NCBI GenBank assembly: GCA_003508835.1
Contig: PUFA01000072.1
Coordinates: 5,678,501 to 5,742,500 of the forward strand
Direction of reading: 5' to 3'
Source of the DNA: Eonycteris spelaea
Lineage: Eukaryota > Chordata > Mammalia > Chiroptera > Pteropodidae
DNA: 64,000 nt
Shown here: positions 1 to 11,114 of the stretch, piece by piece
How positions within the stretch are numbered: the stretch's first letter is position 1
Layout: every line of letters starts with the position of its first letter
Notes under the pieces: generated by a model
Told to the model about the DNA's origin: nothing
Database searches by the model: none
What the model saw: the letters and a program-made list of their open reading frames with translations, nothing else
Translations under genes and position numbers: made by a program

Positions 1-2199
1 TTCTAAAAATGTAAAGAACACCCAATATTACAAGAGTTTATCGGTAGGGCCCACCAGGTAATTCTAGATATTCTTGGATAGTTTGATAATTTTTGTGGAA
101 GTGGGTGGGATTTTAGAAGAAACTCTGTATTAAAAACCAACCATTATTACCATATTATAAAAATGCTTCATTTTACACCTTCGTGCAACAGCTGGCATCT
201 GCTCTGTTTCCAGACCACTCTAAACATTGTTCCTTCAAAGTGACCCAGTCAGGGACTTTTAACAATGAGCTGACAAAGTAACATCAGAAGCCATCTCTCT
301 GAAGCTAATGGATCTACGGCACAGTTGCCACTGAGTTCCCAGGGTATCCGTACCAAAATACAGCTCGCAATGTGCGTGCCCCTGCCCGAACATGTCTTAT
401 ATATGCCAGAGGATGTTGAAACAATGTCCTGCTGGCACAGCCTCTATTTACCACGGTGCCCTGACTTCATGGGCTGGGGCGCATTCTATTTGGCTTATGC
501 AAGGCAAGGTCATCATTGTATAAAGCAGGAGCCCACAGGTGGCTGTTTCTGAGGTGGTCCGATGGTCTCCGGTCACAGCAAAGGCTGAGCGACAGTTACC
601 CTGGGTGTCTCTGGGACGTGGCAAGGCAAACTTACTCAGAGTTCCTTGGCTGAATCCAGGAAAAAGTTGACTACTAAAATGAGTCACTATTGAGCAAAAA
701 CCTTGTCTGTAACTCTCTTTTGAGGTTATGTGCTCTTCTAAAATTACATATTTGGATTGATATATTAATGTGCCTGTATTGTGGTTGCCTAGAGACGACT
801 TGGAAGCCACTGAGTTGGACGATGATGGTCTTTGTCACCGATTATGTCATCTTATGCATTGTGCTTCAATCACCTTTCACAAACAGAAACAGAGTTGCCC
901 TTTCTCACCTTTGAAAGAAGAGGCATTTTTTATATTGCCTCCCTCACCCCTTTTAGGAGATATTTAAACATATTTAGGAGATATTTAGGAGATATCATCC
1001 CTAGATATTTAATCCTCTCTCATGATGTTTCATAGATTTATGAATCATTTGAATCAAATATTATCACTTTGAAGAGACTAAAGAGGCAGAAGTGACAGGA
1101 AATAAAGACAAAGAAAATCTCAAGACGAGCTTTGTGAATTATTTTTGTTTTTCTCTAGTCATTCAACAACTTGAACAACGACTACGTCTGATGTTTGGGG
1201 TGAGGTTCTGGGAAGAAAATGAAGACAAATAATATGTTCTCAAGGAGAAGCTTCACGAGAAGGCATATATGAACAAGGTGATGGAAAGTGACTGACAAGC
1301 AGATATGTAGAGTCAAAGGGACAGTGCTCGCCTGTGGCTGGCCGGGTCGGGGAAAACTCGATGGAAGAATCTCTTTCACCTGTTCCTCAAAAGCGCATAA
1401 CTACTGATTATCTGAGGATAAGAAGGCAGGCTTTTATGTTGCGTCAACCAAGGCACAAAGGTGGGGACTTGGAGAGCTGGGAACTGAACGGCTCAGGAAG
1501 GCTGATGTGTGATTAGTGGACCACAGCGGGTATCAGGATGTGAGGAGAGAACCCAAAGGAAGATATTTCTATGGTTAAGGACGCAGGCTGATGCGATGGC
1601 ATTAGAAACTAAAAACGACATGTAGGTGTGAGGAAGGACGCATGGGCAGGGAAGAGGGATGATCTGGTGACCAAGTGGATTCCGGTGAAGGTGAGATGCC
1701 CTCAAGGGCAGTTCTGAGGCTTTGAACCTGGGTATGAAGCAGAAGGATGGTACTGAGAACATGAACTAACACATCAGGGGAAGAAAGCGAGGGGCTTCAA
1801 GTCAGACAGGACACGAGCTCGCTTTTAGATTTGTATATTATATTTAAAAGCGATGGCTTTCAGGCAGTAATGGATCATTCAGGGAGAGACGTCCACCAGA
1901 TGTTTGCATTTGTGGGACACAGAATTGGGATAAACATCAGTTACTGCGAAGCTAGAAAAGAGTGTTCTGGGTTTAAATTAGGCTGTCTCTGTGAAGTATG
2001 ACGATTCAATATTTTGGCTCATTTATCTTTCGGATCAAGAGAAGTGAAAGAGATGTCTAATTCTGAGATGTAGAGATATACTTTTTCCTCTTCCTGCTAA
2101 GCACAACTAAAAATCCCTGGATTTATATGTAAGACTCTGAAAGGCAGAAAGGATAGATGGGTTATACACCTTGGGACCCAAGGAACACTATAAAAGTAA
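1..2199. other. Unique noncoding stretch
   Basis: I recognise no gene and no interspersed repeat here with confidence. Positions 300-660 are more GC- and CpG-rich than their surroundings, but the opposed open frames there (75 codons plus strand, 120 codons minus strand) lack recognisable domains or splice sites. Positions 949-1010 hold a short degenerate tandem in which units like TTAGGAGATATT recur about three times. Positions 1200-1780 are purine-rich and may be a very old LINE or LTR remnant that I could not place. Confidence 0.5.
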
Positions 2200-3118
2200 A
2201 TTCTCTGAATTTTCTCTGTACCTCATGTATCCCAGACTTGGAGCTAAGAAGCCAGTCATTCAGAAACACCAATAAGTACAGACACAAGAAACCCCAGCGA
2301 AAGTCTACTCTCTCTGCCCAAGGACCAGGAAAGGGGCAGCTTGGCAAGAAAGAACACTTCTAGACAATGAGCGCCCAGCCCCAGCAAAAACCACAGAAAA
2401 CACTGTGGCCCTACACCCAGCCCCAAAGCAAAGGTGATTAAAAAGCCCAGATTCCTACCGTCTCCCGACAGTGAGAGATGCACGAACCGTCTTCCCCTGC
2501 AGTGTCGGAAAGCCATCCCAAACAGAAGATAGAAATAAGACCGATTCCAATGGCATCATACCCAACGTGTTCGAGTTGCAATTAAAAAAAAATTACCCAG
2601 CATAGCAAAACCCAGGAAGATCTCAGACTGAAGAGAACAAAAGAAAACAACTGACAGCAATGCTGGAATCAGAGATGACAATTAATGATCTGACAGAAAT
2701 TTCGAAGCAGCCATCACACGCACACAAAATTGTGTCAGCGAGTGATTCTAAAGAGGCCTGAAACGTAAAATAAAAGAAAATCGTCGGCAGAAACAGAAGC
2801 TAAAACAAAGAGCCAAATGGAAATTTGAGCATAAATGATTTGAGAACCGAGATTTAGAAACTCAATGATTGACCGGATAGCGGAATGGAAGGAAGGGAAG
2901 GAAGAGTAAGCTTGAGGATGGAAAGAGGGAAATGACCAATCTGAAAAAGAGAGGTAAAACAGACCACAATAGAAAATGCACAGTTTCAGGAACCCGTGAG
3001 ACTATAACAAAAAAATATGACACGCATGCCAGGGGTATTCCACCCAGAAGGCGAAGGGAAGAAGCAGGATGCTGAGACACTTCACCCAGGAAGAAATGCA
3101 GGCGACACATGACGCATT
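2200..3118 (+). repeat. L1M 5' region and ORF1 fragment
   Basis: Long interspersed element (LINE-1) in sense orientation. It follows the mammalian L1M 5' region and start of ORF1 block by block: the stretch with AGAAAC-ACCAATAAG near 2263, the AGGAAGATCTCAGACTGAA block near 2611, CCAAATGGAAATTT near 2813, an ACTCAATG...GCGGAATGG block near 2860-2887, and the GGAACCCGTGAGACTATAACAA block near 2990. The reading frame is destroyed by many substitutions and indels, so no ORF1 protein can be made. The match ends at about 3118 and continues immediately into L1 3'UTR sequence. Confidence 0.85.
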
Positions 3119-3958
3119 AAAACACGCGACATCATATGTCATTAAGGATTTGCAAATGAAAACAAGTATAAAATGCCACTCTACAAATGGCTTAAAACAA
3201 AAAACAAAACAACAATAGCAACAACAAAAACACCCGACGATACCAAATGCTGGTGAGGATGTGACAAGACAGGAAGTCTCGGTCACTGCTGAAAAAGGTT
3301 GGCAGTTCTTATAGGACTGAGCACGTAACTACCATACGTCCCGACCAAAATGCACTCCTGGGCATTCACGTCAGAGAAATGAAAACTTACTTTACATAAT
3401 TATAGGCACGTGACCTTTAATGGTAGCTTAATTTGTAATAGCCCCAAACTGGAAACGACCCAGATGTCTTCAACAGGTGAAGAGTTAAACAAACGTATGC
3501 ATCTGTAACACAGGCTGCTACTCACACAATAAAAAGGAACACACTGTGGACACAGAGCAACGATTTCAATGAACCTCCATTATGCTGAGATGAGAAAAAC
3601 ATCCCCAAGATTATATAGTGTCTTTTTTTTTAACATTTATATGACATGATTGAAATAACAAAAATATAGAAATGAAGAAGAGATTAGTGGTTGGCAGTGA
3701 GTTCAGGGTGTAGGAGGGGAGGGCAATGGATGTGGCTATAAAGGACATGTGAGGGGTCCCTGGCTTCACGTACGTGTCCCATGTCTTGACTGCATCAGTA
3801 TCAATATTCTCACTGCAATAATATACGATAGTTCTGCACATTGTCACAACAGTGGGACGCCAAGGAAAGGTTCTCTCTGTGTGATTTCTCCTCATCATAG
3901 ACAAAGCTGTATGACAAAGTAAAAATTTAACTAAAAGCAGGCACACAACAAAAAAAAA
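3119..3958 (+). repeat. L1M 3'UTR fragment
   Basis: This is the 3' untranslated part of an old L1 in the same orientation as the preceding ORF1 piece. Recognisable blocks include TTTGCAAATGAAAACAAG (near 3150), TGGTGAGGATGTGACAAG (near 3250), CAGAGAAATGAAAAC (near 3372), AATAGCCCCAAACTGGAAACGACCCA (near 3438) and GATTAGTGGTTGGCAG (near 3683). It ends with a short A-run at 3949-3957. ORF2 (about 3.8 kb) is absent between this piece and the ORF1 piece, so this is either one internally deleted element or two fragments brought together. Confidence 0.85.
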
Positions 3959-3959
3959 T

Positions 3960-4904
3960 TAGAAAATACGAAAGTTAAGCTCTTCTTGGGAATAGTAACT
4001 TGTTTGACATTGATTGTATGTTAATTCTTGCACTTGCTGGGCAGTGTTCTAAATGTACATTTTATTATAAGGCATAAAAAATGTTGGGGAATCCATGCTG
4101 CTATGAAAACCCGGCTTCCCTCTCTCTTATGAAGATTTAAATTTGCAATCCTAAAATTGCATTAGCATGTGATTGGCATTTAATAAAATGCACCTGTTCC
4201 AAAAATGAGGGAGAAATGTAATATTAAAAAAGCGGCAATCAAGCAGAATTACTGCTGTATACATAAATATATTAGGGAGGGAGAAGCGATCTGACTTATT
4301 GTGTATAAATTAATTTTTCAAATGAACTAGAAAACTCACATTTGTATGAGACTGAGTAGTAAATGTTTACATAATCTTTCAGTTTTACCATACCCAAGAA
4401 ATATGGGAAAACAGTTTGTAGCTATGCTTTCTGTGTTTTTTTTTTTTTAATTTTATATTCTAATAAAATCTCTAGGTTAAAAAAAGCACACAGATACACG
4501 AAAATGTGTCCTACAGAGTGGTTATTCCCCGAAATGTTAAAGAAAAATTGCTTAACGATTCAAAGTAAATTCGGTATTTCAGTTTATTCTTTTAAATATA
4601 TGAGAATTTAATTGTTGTTCTTAAATTTTTGCACAGTATCTGATTTGGAAGGGTTTTACTTAAATGTTAATGAGATTGGCAACAATTTCGGCTTCCTCAT
4701 TTTAATAAAAGGATTTGATTTTTTTCTTCCCCCAAATCATTACATAAATGACCTGTGTGTCAGGATCGGATGGGCTAAAGGTGTGGGTGATACATATTCT
4801 CATTTGAAGCACAGTGTTCCTTGATAGTTTATTTATTTATTTTTTTCTGGCAAAAATGTAGTGCTAACACATTCTCATCGATTATCTGCCCTTACCTTCT
4901 TATC
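3960..4904. other. AT-rich unique noncoding stretch
   Basis: This AT-rich sequence has T-runs (4435-4450) and a TTTA-rich patch near 4826-4850. I see no gene, RNA or confident repeat. Confidence 0.5.
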
Positions 4905-5485
4905 TCAAGTCCTCCACCACCACGCTATAATAGTGAAAAAGCCTAAAAATCTCTCTCTGTGCCCCGGGGCTCATCGCAAAGGAAACAAGTCCTCAGAGCG
5001 CACAGGCCCCGCAAGACGTGGCCACCACTGGGACCGTGGGTCCCCAATAATCGCCGCTCTTCCCCTCCCTTACTCTGCTGCTCACGCAGATGCCACCTCG
5101 CTGTTCCTCAAGGACACCCGGCACGTTCCCAGCTCGGGACCTGGGCACGGACCTTCCTTCTGACCCGGATGCACTGCCCTTGACCACACGTGCCCTGCTC
5201 CTTCGTTTCATCGAAGCTCCTTCTCCAACGCTCTCTCGTCGAAGCTGCCTTCTCTGCGCTCTGTCCGAGTCAGCGCCCTGCTCCCCACCGCTCCTCACCC
5301 CTGATCCCGCTCCGTTCACTAAGGTAACTTATTAGGTAATTATGTTTGCTTTGTCCCCAGCATCGGAAGGTAAGCGCTGTGAGAACAAAATCTTTGTCTT
5401 TACCGTGCACCCCAAAGTCAAGAACAATGTATGGCACACAGTAGGAGCTCAATAAATATCTGTGAAATGAATGAATGAATTAGAT
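4905..5485 (+). repeat. L2 LINE 3' end
   Basis: LINE-2 3' portion in sense orientation. The GC-rich proximal part (CCACCTCGCTGTTCCTCAAG...; near 5090) and the characteristic 3' end are both visible. The latter includes a TTTGTCCCCAGCATC block, a GTAAGCGCTGTGAGAACAAAATCTTTGTCTT-like core, TATGGCACACAGTAGGAGCTCAATAAATAT and a terminal TGAATGAATGAAT run at 5467-5480. L2 was active before placental radiation, so this copy is ancient. Confidence 0.88.
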
Positions 5486-5794
5486 ACAGCTACATACTAT
5501 GATTTGGCTGATCTCACAAAAATAATTCTTAATGGATTTCAGACACCTTAAAAAAAGCATTAGTATCTCCTCCTGTTGAACACAGATGACATTTCAAATC
5601 CCCAACAGGAAACTCCTGAATTTGTCGTGCTTGTCACTCCCTAGCAGGGTGACCGATCGCCCTAGTTTGCTGAGGACTGAAGAATTTCACGGAACACAGA
5701 ACATTCAGTCCCAACACTGAGGAAGTTCCGCGGTGACTCCGGTACCCACACATCCTCCTCTTCCTCTTGGCTGTAGCTCCCCTGTTCTCTCCTT

Positions 5795-6180
5795 CACCCC
5801 GCAAGGCCCCAGTTTCCTCCAAGACCCAGCTCAAGCTCCCCACCCTCAGCAAAGCCTTCGTGGTCTCTGCCACACTCCCTGATGCTTTCTCCGCTATATT
5901 CAGCAGCTACTCTTATTAATTTTAGTAAACACTGTTACATCTTAAAACATATTTGTCATTAGTATATATGTATGTAATATACATGTTATATATTATACAT
6001 ATTATATACACACACACACATGCACACACACACTCTGCCTCCCCAGTGAAATTTGTTCCCAGAAAGTAGGAAACTATGCCTCCTTTTTTTATATGTCTGA
6101 CCGTCCAACACAGTGCTTGAAATGTAGTAAATATGCAGCAAATGTTTGTTAGTGTTGATGGATGGATTCTGTCTTTTGAA
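5795..6180 (+). repeat. L2 LINE 3' end with AT/CA simple repeat inside
   Basis: Second L2 3' fragment in the same orientation as the preceding one. It shows the AGCCTTCGTGGTCTCTGCCACACTCCCT block near 5850 and the 3' core CACAGTGCTTGAAATGTAGTAAATATGCAGCAAATGTTTG (6110-6150), ending in TGATGGATGG. A TA/CA-rich simple repeat (about 5960-6035) has expanded in the middle. Confidence 0.75.
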
Positions 6181-6184
6181 AGTG

Positions 6185-8035
6185 GGCTACCTGGATAAAT
6201 AATCACCCGGTAGGCTGCTTAGAGTGCGAAGTAGAGTTTAAAAACCTAGGACACGTGACTGTGACAGAGCCACTAAAGGAAGTTATTTTAATGTAAAAGA
6301 AATGAAAAAGTACAGACCCGGATCAAGGTGTCCTCTTTGAAAGGATATCTGATCTTCTTGCTTTTGTTTATCCTGAATATTATGAATCCATACAATGTCC
6401 TTACAGGTAAAGTCTAAACTTGCATCTACACAATGCCAAGCTACGTGATTAACATGGGAAAAGATAAGGAAACATCGTGATGACTTGTAACACACCGTAT
6501 TCTAACATGTGGCAGCATCCTGACCAAACGAAGTTTTCGCTTTTCATCTAGCCGTTTTGGTGCTGTGTAGACACAGTCCAAGAACTAGAACAGTAGGAAA
6601 ACTGCCACAGTTATGCTGAATTTTACTGGCTTAGCAATGAGGGGAAACTCGCGCATCGCTTGCCAGAAAAATAACTGGCTTTAGCTGGTGCTATTAGTCT
6701 CACGCTTTTTAGGAGAACTTAATTTAAACCAAAATTGTGGGCTTAATTCCCACCCTAATGTTTTGAGACCGCTGTAACAAGCAAATGTTCAAAGTGTTCT
6801 TTATGCAACCAAGTGGGCAAGTTTCTTGTTCGGGCTCCATCTACAACAAAAAGATTTTCATTTGGTGAGCAGTGATCCCCGAGTTAGCACAAGCAAACAC
6901 ATCAAGATGCATTCAGGCTTACGGCACAGACATCTCTGGGCAGCGAGGTCTGACCTGACAAAATAATCGCTATGGAAAAACAACTTACAAATCACACTCG
7001 CCACCGAAATACAGGCTTGGTTTCCTAACTGGCTTCTCAGGGAAGCCCTAAAACAATATGAGGGATTGTTAATTGAGGTTTAGAGTTACTATCTTCGGCC
7101 TGCGCCTTAAGCATTCATTCTGGCTCGTTGCTATGGAGTATGTACCACTTCAACACGAGGGATGTTGGGTTGATCCCTTCGCTCCTCGGAGTATCTAAAA
7201 AGCTCTATTATATTTCAGGAAGTAGAAACTTTTGACTCTTCAATAATGGTGTTCGGCTTTAATGTATGTTTCAACTCCACTGGAGACATGGTTTACTTGG
7301 ATAACAGTATGTTCAGAAAACACAGAAGAGAAAATGCCTCCTAAAAGGAGTGAAATAATTTTTCAGAAACTGTACCATGGTTTCCTTCATTCATGTAAAA
7401 CCTGAGCTTTTCATAGAGATGGTACCAGGTAACAGATAACATTCCTACCTCTACTGCTCCTAGTTTTCCTATTGACGGAGCACCTGTAATATTAAAATGC
7501 TGTACTTGATGCTTTATTTACTCACAATACGGAGTAACTGGCGCACCACTGTATCCTCCTCTCCGTGAGGTTGATGAGAAAGGAAATTAATACACATAAA
7601 ATAATACTCACGAACCTTTACTGAAGCTCAGCTCTTTCCAGTCCAGACACGACTCCACTGCATACTCTGAAATATTAATTTCTCACTTTCATGAAAATGT
7701 TATAATATGGGTATGTATTATTTTAACTATTATACAAATGAGGAAGGTGAGTTTTAACATATTGCTTAACCTTTCTGATCCCCAAATATCTAGTAAGGGA
7801 AGACAGAATAAAAAAGCCACACCTGACTGCTGTCTAAGCCCTCCCCCTTCTCCAGGCTACAGACCACCCACTGGGCGTGGAAGCTGCCTGCAGAGAAAGT
7901 GATTAATGAGCACCCTTCGAATACGATCCCGTCCTCCATGATGTAATGTAGAGGCCGCTCAGCTTCTTGCCTTCCCTCCTTTTAATTATAATGAGAACGT
8001 TTAATATAGCAGCTCTCCCTTTAACACAATTTTAA
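6185..8035. other. Repeat-poor unique stretch, possible conserved noncoding DNA
   Basis: No interspersed repeat is recognised across about 1.8 kb, and no open frame looks like protein. Positions 6600-7230 keep CpGs (for example CTCGCGCATCGCTTGCC near 6649) and contain AATTTAAA/TTAATT homeodomain-type words, as is common in constrained noncoding DNA. CGTTGCTATGGAG near 7127 resembles half of an RFX X-box. This is inference from composition only. Confidence 0.35.
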
Positions 8036-8039
8036 GTGT

Positions 8040-8335
8040 AGAAAATGATAGATACTGTGAAGTACAGGCACAATGGTGTACAGCCAATCTCTAGACTTCA
8101 TTCATCTCACATCATTGATACTTTATACCCATTGATGAGCGCCCCCCACTCCCCGCCCCCGGCTCCCTTCACTCCGGCCCTGGCAACCACCATTCCGTCC
8201 TCTGCTTCTATGAGTTTGGCTACCTGAGCTACCTCATCTAAGCGGAATCATACAGTATTTGTCCATCTACGAATGGCTTATTTCACTTAGTCGACTGTCC
8301 TCCAGGGTCATGTGAACAAGACCCTAGACGACCAA
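8040..8335 (-). repeat. L1 3'UTR fragment, antisense
   Basis: Reading the plus strand gives the complement of an L1 3'UTR: TGGCAACCACCATTCCGTCCTCTGCTTCTATGAGTTTGGCTAC (near 8180-8222), then ATACAGTATTTGTCCATCTACGAATGGCTTATTTCACTTAG (8250-8290) and GTCCTCCAGGGTCATGTG (8297-8314). The element therefore lies on the minus strand. It is 5'-truncated and noncoding. Confidence 0.85.
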
Positions 8336-8339
8336 TTTT

Positions 8340-9204
8340 ACTGTGAGTGTCACGTGGCGGAATCAGACTAAATGGACAGTACTTCTAAATAACATTCTGT
8401 GTCAAAGGAAACAGAAGCAAAGCCAAAGCAAGAGGTGAATTTTCTGATGCATCTTGTCAATCCAGGGAACCAAGCTGGAATAAAGGGCTCACGAGGGGCC
8501 TTTTATGGTGTTAGACAGACTTGTTTTGTGAAGCCTGTAGCTCTTGTTTTATCACATGCTGTAATTTGGTTTAAAAACTGCATAGTCGAGGTTTATATAA
8601 TTGAATGCAAGCTACTGACTCAAATGACTGGAATGTCTCAATGGCCATTAGTAAAATCTTACTTGTTTTCATTTCCCACCCTCCAGTATGTATGTAGACA
8701 GTATAGGATTAGATGAAGAGAATGAATCAGCTCCCTTCCCTGACTGCATGGTCCCTTCATTCTTACAAGGTCGGCCTAATAAATAACATTCTTAGAAGTG
8801 AAACAAAGTTATGTACAATTAAAGATAGTGATAAATATTTCTGATAGTTACTGTATCATTTAGACCAAAAATAATTTGAGAAGCAAAGGTGTCATATTTT
8901 CTAAGTAGAAAAACAAACAAGGAAATAATGCTTTTGCTTTCCATAGAGTGGAAAGAGTCAGCTAGTATTGGAATCAAGATATTCTTTTCTCTAAACTACA
9001 GGTTTGGGAAAAATCTCTTTCTTTCCTTCTCAATAAACAGTTTATAGCTTCTATTTTAAGTTGTAAAGAAATGTTTGGTATATATTCAATAGAAAAATTT
9101 TTGTATCACTGAGAACAGAGAATTGGAGACTCAAAACGACCTACCACAGGTGGAAAGATGACTGAGCAATCATCACAGATGTTCTACCTATTCTCCCCGG
9201 CTCA
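8340..9204. other. Unique noncoding stretch
   Basis: A 105-codon open frame begins at 8399 (plus strand), but it shows no recognisable domain, signal sequence or flanking splice sites and I treat it as chance. I recognise no repeat in this interval. Confidence 0.45.
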
Positions 9205-9400
9205 TTTTGAAGCTCTGCCAATTACAAACCTTGGGAATAACTTTATGTGAGCTTCTTCACCTTTCTGTGCCTTTGTTTTCTCATCAGGAAAATGGTGTAA
9301 TAATAACTACTTCACAGGGTTGTTGTGACAGTTAAATGAGTTAATTATACATAGAATACTTAGAACAGAAAAGGAGCGTAGTCAGTAACTTATTAAGGTG
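9205..9400 (+). repeat. MIR SINE
   Basis: Core and 3' part of a mammalian-wide interspersed repeat in sense orientation. CTTCTTCACCTTTCTGTGCCTTTGTTTTCTCATCAGGAAAATGG (9252-9295) and CACAGGGTTGTTGTGACAGTTAAATGAGTTAAT (9313-9345) align with the MIR consensus blocks. Confidence 0.88.
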
Positions 9401-9560
9401 ATAATGTAAAGAACTTGAACATACTTAATAATGTATAAAGGGTTCATTTCAAAATAAAAAGTATCAATGGAGAATATTTAATATTATGGGTTTTTTTAAC
9501 TTCAATTTTAAGCTCATGGGATAAATAAACTGTAAATCAGGATAAAGGAGGAGCAATGGG

Positions 9561-9565
<5 letters not shown>

Positions 9566-9611
<46 letters not shown>

Positions 9612-9613
9612 AA
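9566..9613. repeat. (GA)n microsatellite
   Basis: A nearly pure AG dinucleotide run of about 48 bases with one break (GGAG near 9597). It explains the serine/leucine-repeat open frame on the minus strand at 9464-9703, which is not a gene. Confidence 0.97.
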
Positions 9614-9619
9614 GGGCAA

Positions 9620-10339
9620 TGTGGGGGAACTTGAGTCGCTTGGAAAAGCTACATGCCATAACAAATCTCCTGAAGTTAGCACAGTGTCTGTGACATAGAG
9701 CATCCTTGCTTTTTAAAATTAAATTAAAGCCTGCTGCATTTAGCTAGTCCCAGCTACACCGCACCAAAACTCTTTCTAATGTTCCATCTCTGTTTAAAAA
9801 AAAAAAAAAAAAAAAGGAATCAGCTGCAAAACGTTCAGGCAATTAACAAGTCTGAAAGATCGTGTTTGTGCCGGGGGTCTCCCAGCGTGGACAGTCCTGA
9901 CGGAGGACCCAGCGTCATTCGTCACTGGCCGTGGCTGAGGAGGTGGGTGGCTGCTGATAGTTTTGGCCCATTGGAACCGGCGTTGGATGACTGCCAGCTT
10001 GTGTGTAACAGTTTGAAATGTTTGAAACAATACAGTCTTTACAATGTTATAAAATACTAGGGTGGTTCCAGGGGCTGCAGACTGGCTCGTGGCCAATAAA
10101 ACCTCAGGACTCCAGTCAGCTGTAACCTGGAGTTTAATGCTGTCTGAGGTGTTCAAGGTCATCTCTCCACGACGTCCTGGGTAGGGCGGCCCAGTCCTTA
10201 CAGAGCTGCCTGGATGAGCTCCTGCTCCTCAATCAGCCCTGCCTGAAACCCCCGAGTCACTTTGCGTCTCTTGTGCCCTTGCTGAAAAATCATTTTGAGA
10301 GTTAACTTTAAAAGTCTTACTTAGGAAAACTATTTTAAA
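9620..10339. other. Unassigned GC-richer stretch after an A-run
   Basis: An A-run of about 20 bases lies at 9796-9816. The following 450 bases (to about 10290) are GC-richer than the neighbourhood and contain overlapping 93- and 122-codon open frames on opposite strands. Neither looks like a known protein. I could not match the block to a repeat family. It might be an unrecognised retrocopy or LTR, but no polyadenylation signal/A-run pair supports this. Confidence 0.35.
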
Positions 10340-11110
10340 TCAAACTCTCTTTCTGTTCCTCATTTTAATACTACATGCGATCATCCCGAATCCATCACCC
10401 TAAGGCAACCAGCTACATTAATGGTGCATTTCATCTTAGCTCTTCTTTCAGTGTATATTTTTACATATTTCTGATCATATTGAATATATAACTTGTAACC
10501 ATATCTCCCAAACTTTATGTCAAAATTCTATTTCATATGAATATAGGTTATTTCTTAAGTATAATATTAATGGCACAATTTTTATTTTAATTTAATGAAA
10601 TTTAATTTTTTTTTTTTAATTTTTAGGTGAGGCAACCCTTGGTTGACTTCACAGATTACTTACAATCACTTATTTTTTATTTTATACGCCTACAGCACCT
10701 GGTCTTCCTAGGTGGTCTCCCATCCAGGTACTAACCAGGCCCGACCTTGCTTAGCTTCTGAGATCAGACAGGATCAGGCTTGTTCAGGGAAGCATGGCTG
10801 TAGACACAATATTTTATCTTGTATTTACTCATGTTCATATTATGGAATGCTTATCATGTTCTTTCACCAAGAGGATAAACAGTATTCCTATTTACATAAA
10901 GCTTTTATGTATTTAATATTATTTCCTTAGGATAAATTCCCAGATGTAAAATTAAAGGGCCAAGAGGGATGGACATTTTAGAGTTTTGACAAAAGTTCCC
11001 TTTCCAAAAAGATTTTTACACCCATCCCCTCTTTAACTAGCCACCTATCATTAAAGTATAAGAGGATATTCCTTCATCATCAGCAATAGTTAAGAGCGAG
11101 CATTTTTCTA
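10340..11110 (-). repeat. L1M 3' fragment, antisense, split by a SINE
   Basis: The two halves (about 10340-10600 and 10806-11110) both read as the complement of an old L1M 3' region. The right half shows TTCCTTAGGATAAATTCCCAGATGTAAAATTAAAGGGCCAAGAGGGATGGACATTTT (10922-10978) and the TCCAAAAAGATTTTTACACCC block. The left half has the CCCTAAGGCAACCAGCTAC and ATATTGAATATATAACTTGTAACCATAT blocks. The 5S-derived SINE sits between them, so it inserted into a pre-existing L1M. Confidence 0.65.
10605..10805 (-). mobile_element. 5S rRNA-derived SINE (copy 1)
   Basis: On the minus strand, positions 10805 down to 10687 are a 119-nt copy of 5S rRNA: it starts GTCTACAGCCATGC, retains the internal promoter A-box region AAGCTAAGCAAGGTC and the C-box region CTGGATGGGAGACCACC, and ends GGTGCTGTAGGCG. 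A non-5S tail follows (TAAGTGATTGTAAG, then AATCTGTGAAGTCAACCAAG, then GGTTGCCTCACC), ending in an A-rich tract (T-rich on plus, 10605-10623). Copy 2 at 52416 has the same tail, so this is a SINE family and not a stray 5S pseudogene. Imperfect flanks CACAATATTTTAT (10805-10817) and CACAATTTTTATTTT (from about 10574) could be target-site duplications. 5S-headed SINEs are known from fruit bats (MEG group) and springhare. Confidence 0.92.
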
Positions 11111-11114
11111 AAGA

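Noticed and set aside
448..810. 120-codon minus-strand frame
   Set aside because: It lacks recognisable motifs and splice sites and overlaps another chance frame on the opposite strand.
5640..5745. hAT-type DNA transposon (GGGTGACC...CCTAGTTTGCTGAGGACTG)
   Set aside because: The left edge resembles a known hAT end, but the right end and interior could not be matched well enough to report.
9464..9703. Minus-strand frame with SLSLSL repeats
   Set aside because: It is a translation of the (GA)n microsatellite.
10687..10805. A functional 5S rRNA gene
   Set aside because: It has many substitutions, a retroposon tail replaces the T-run terminator, and the same tail occurs at a second locus.
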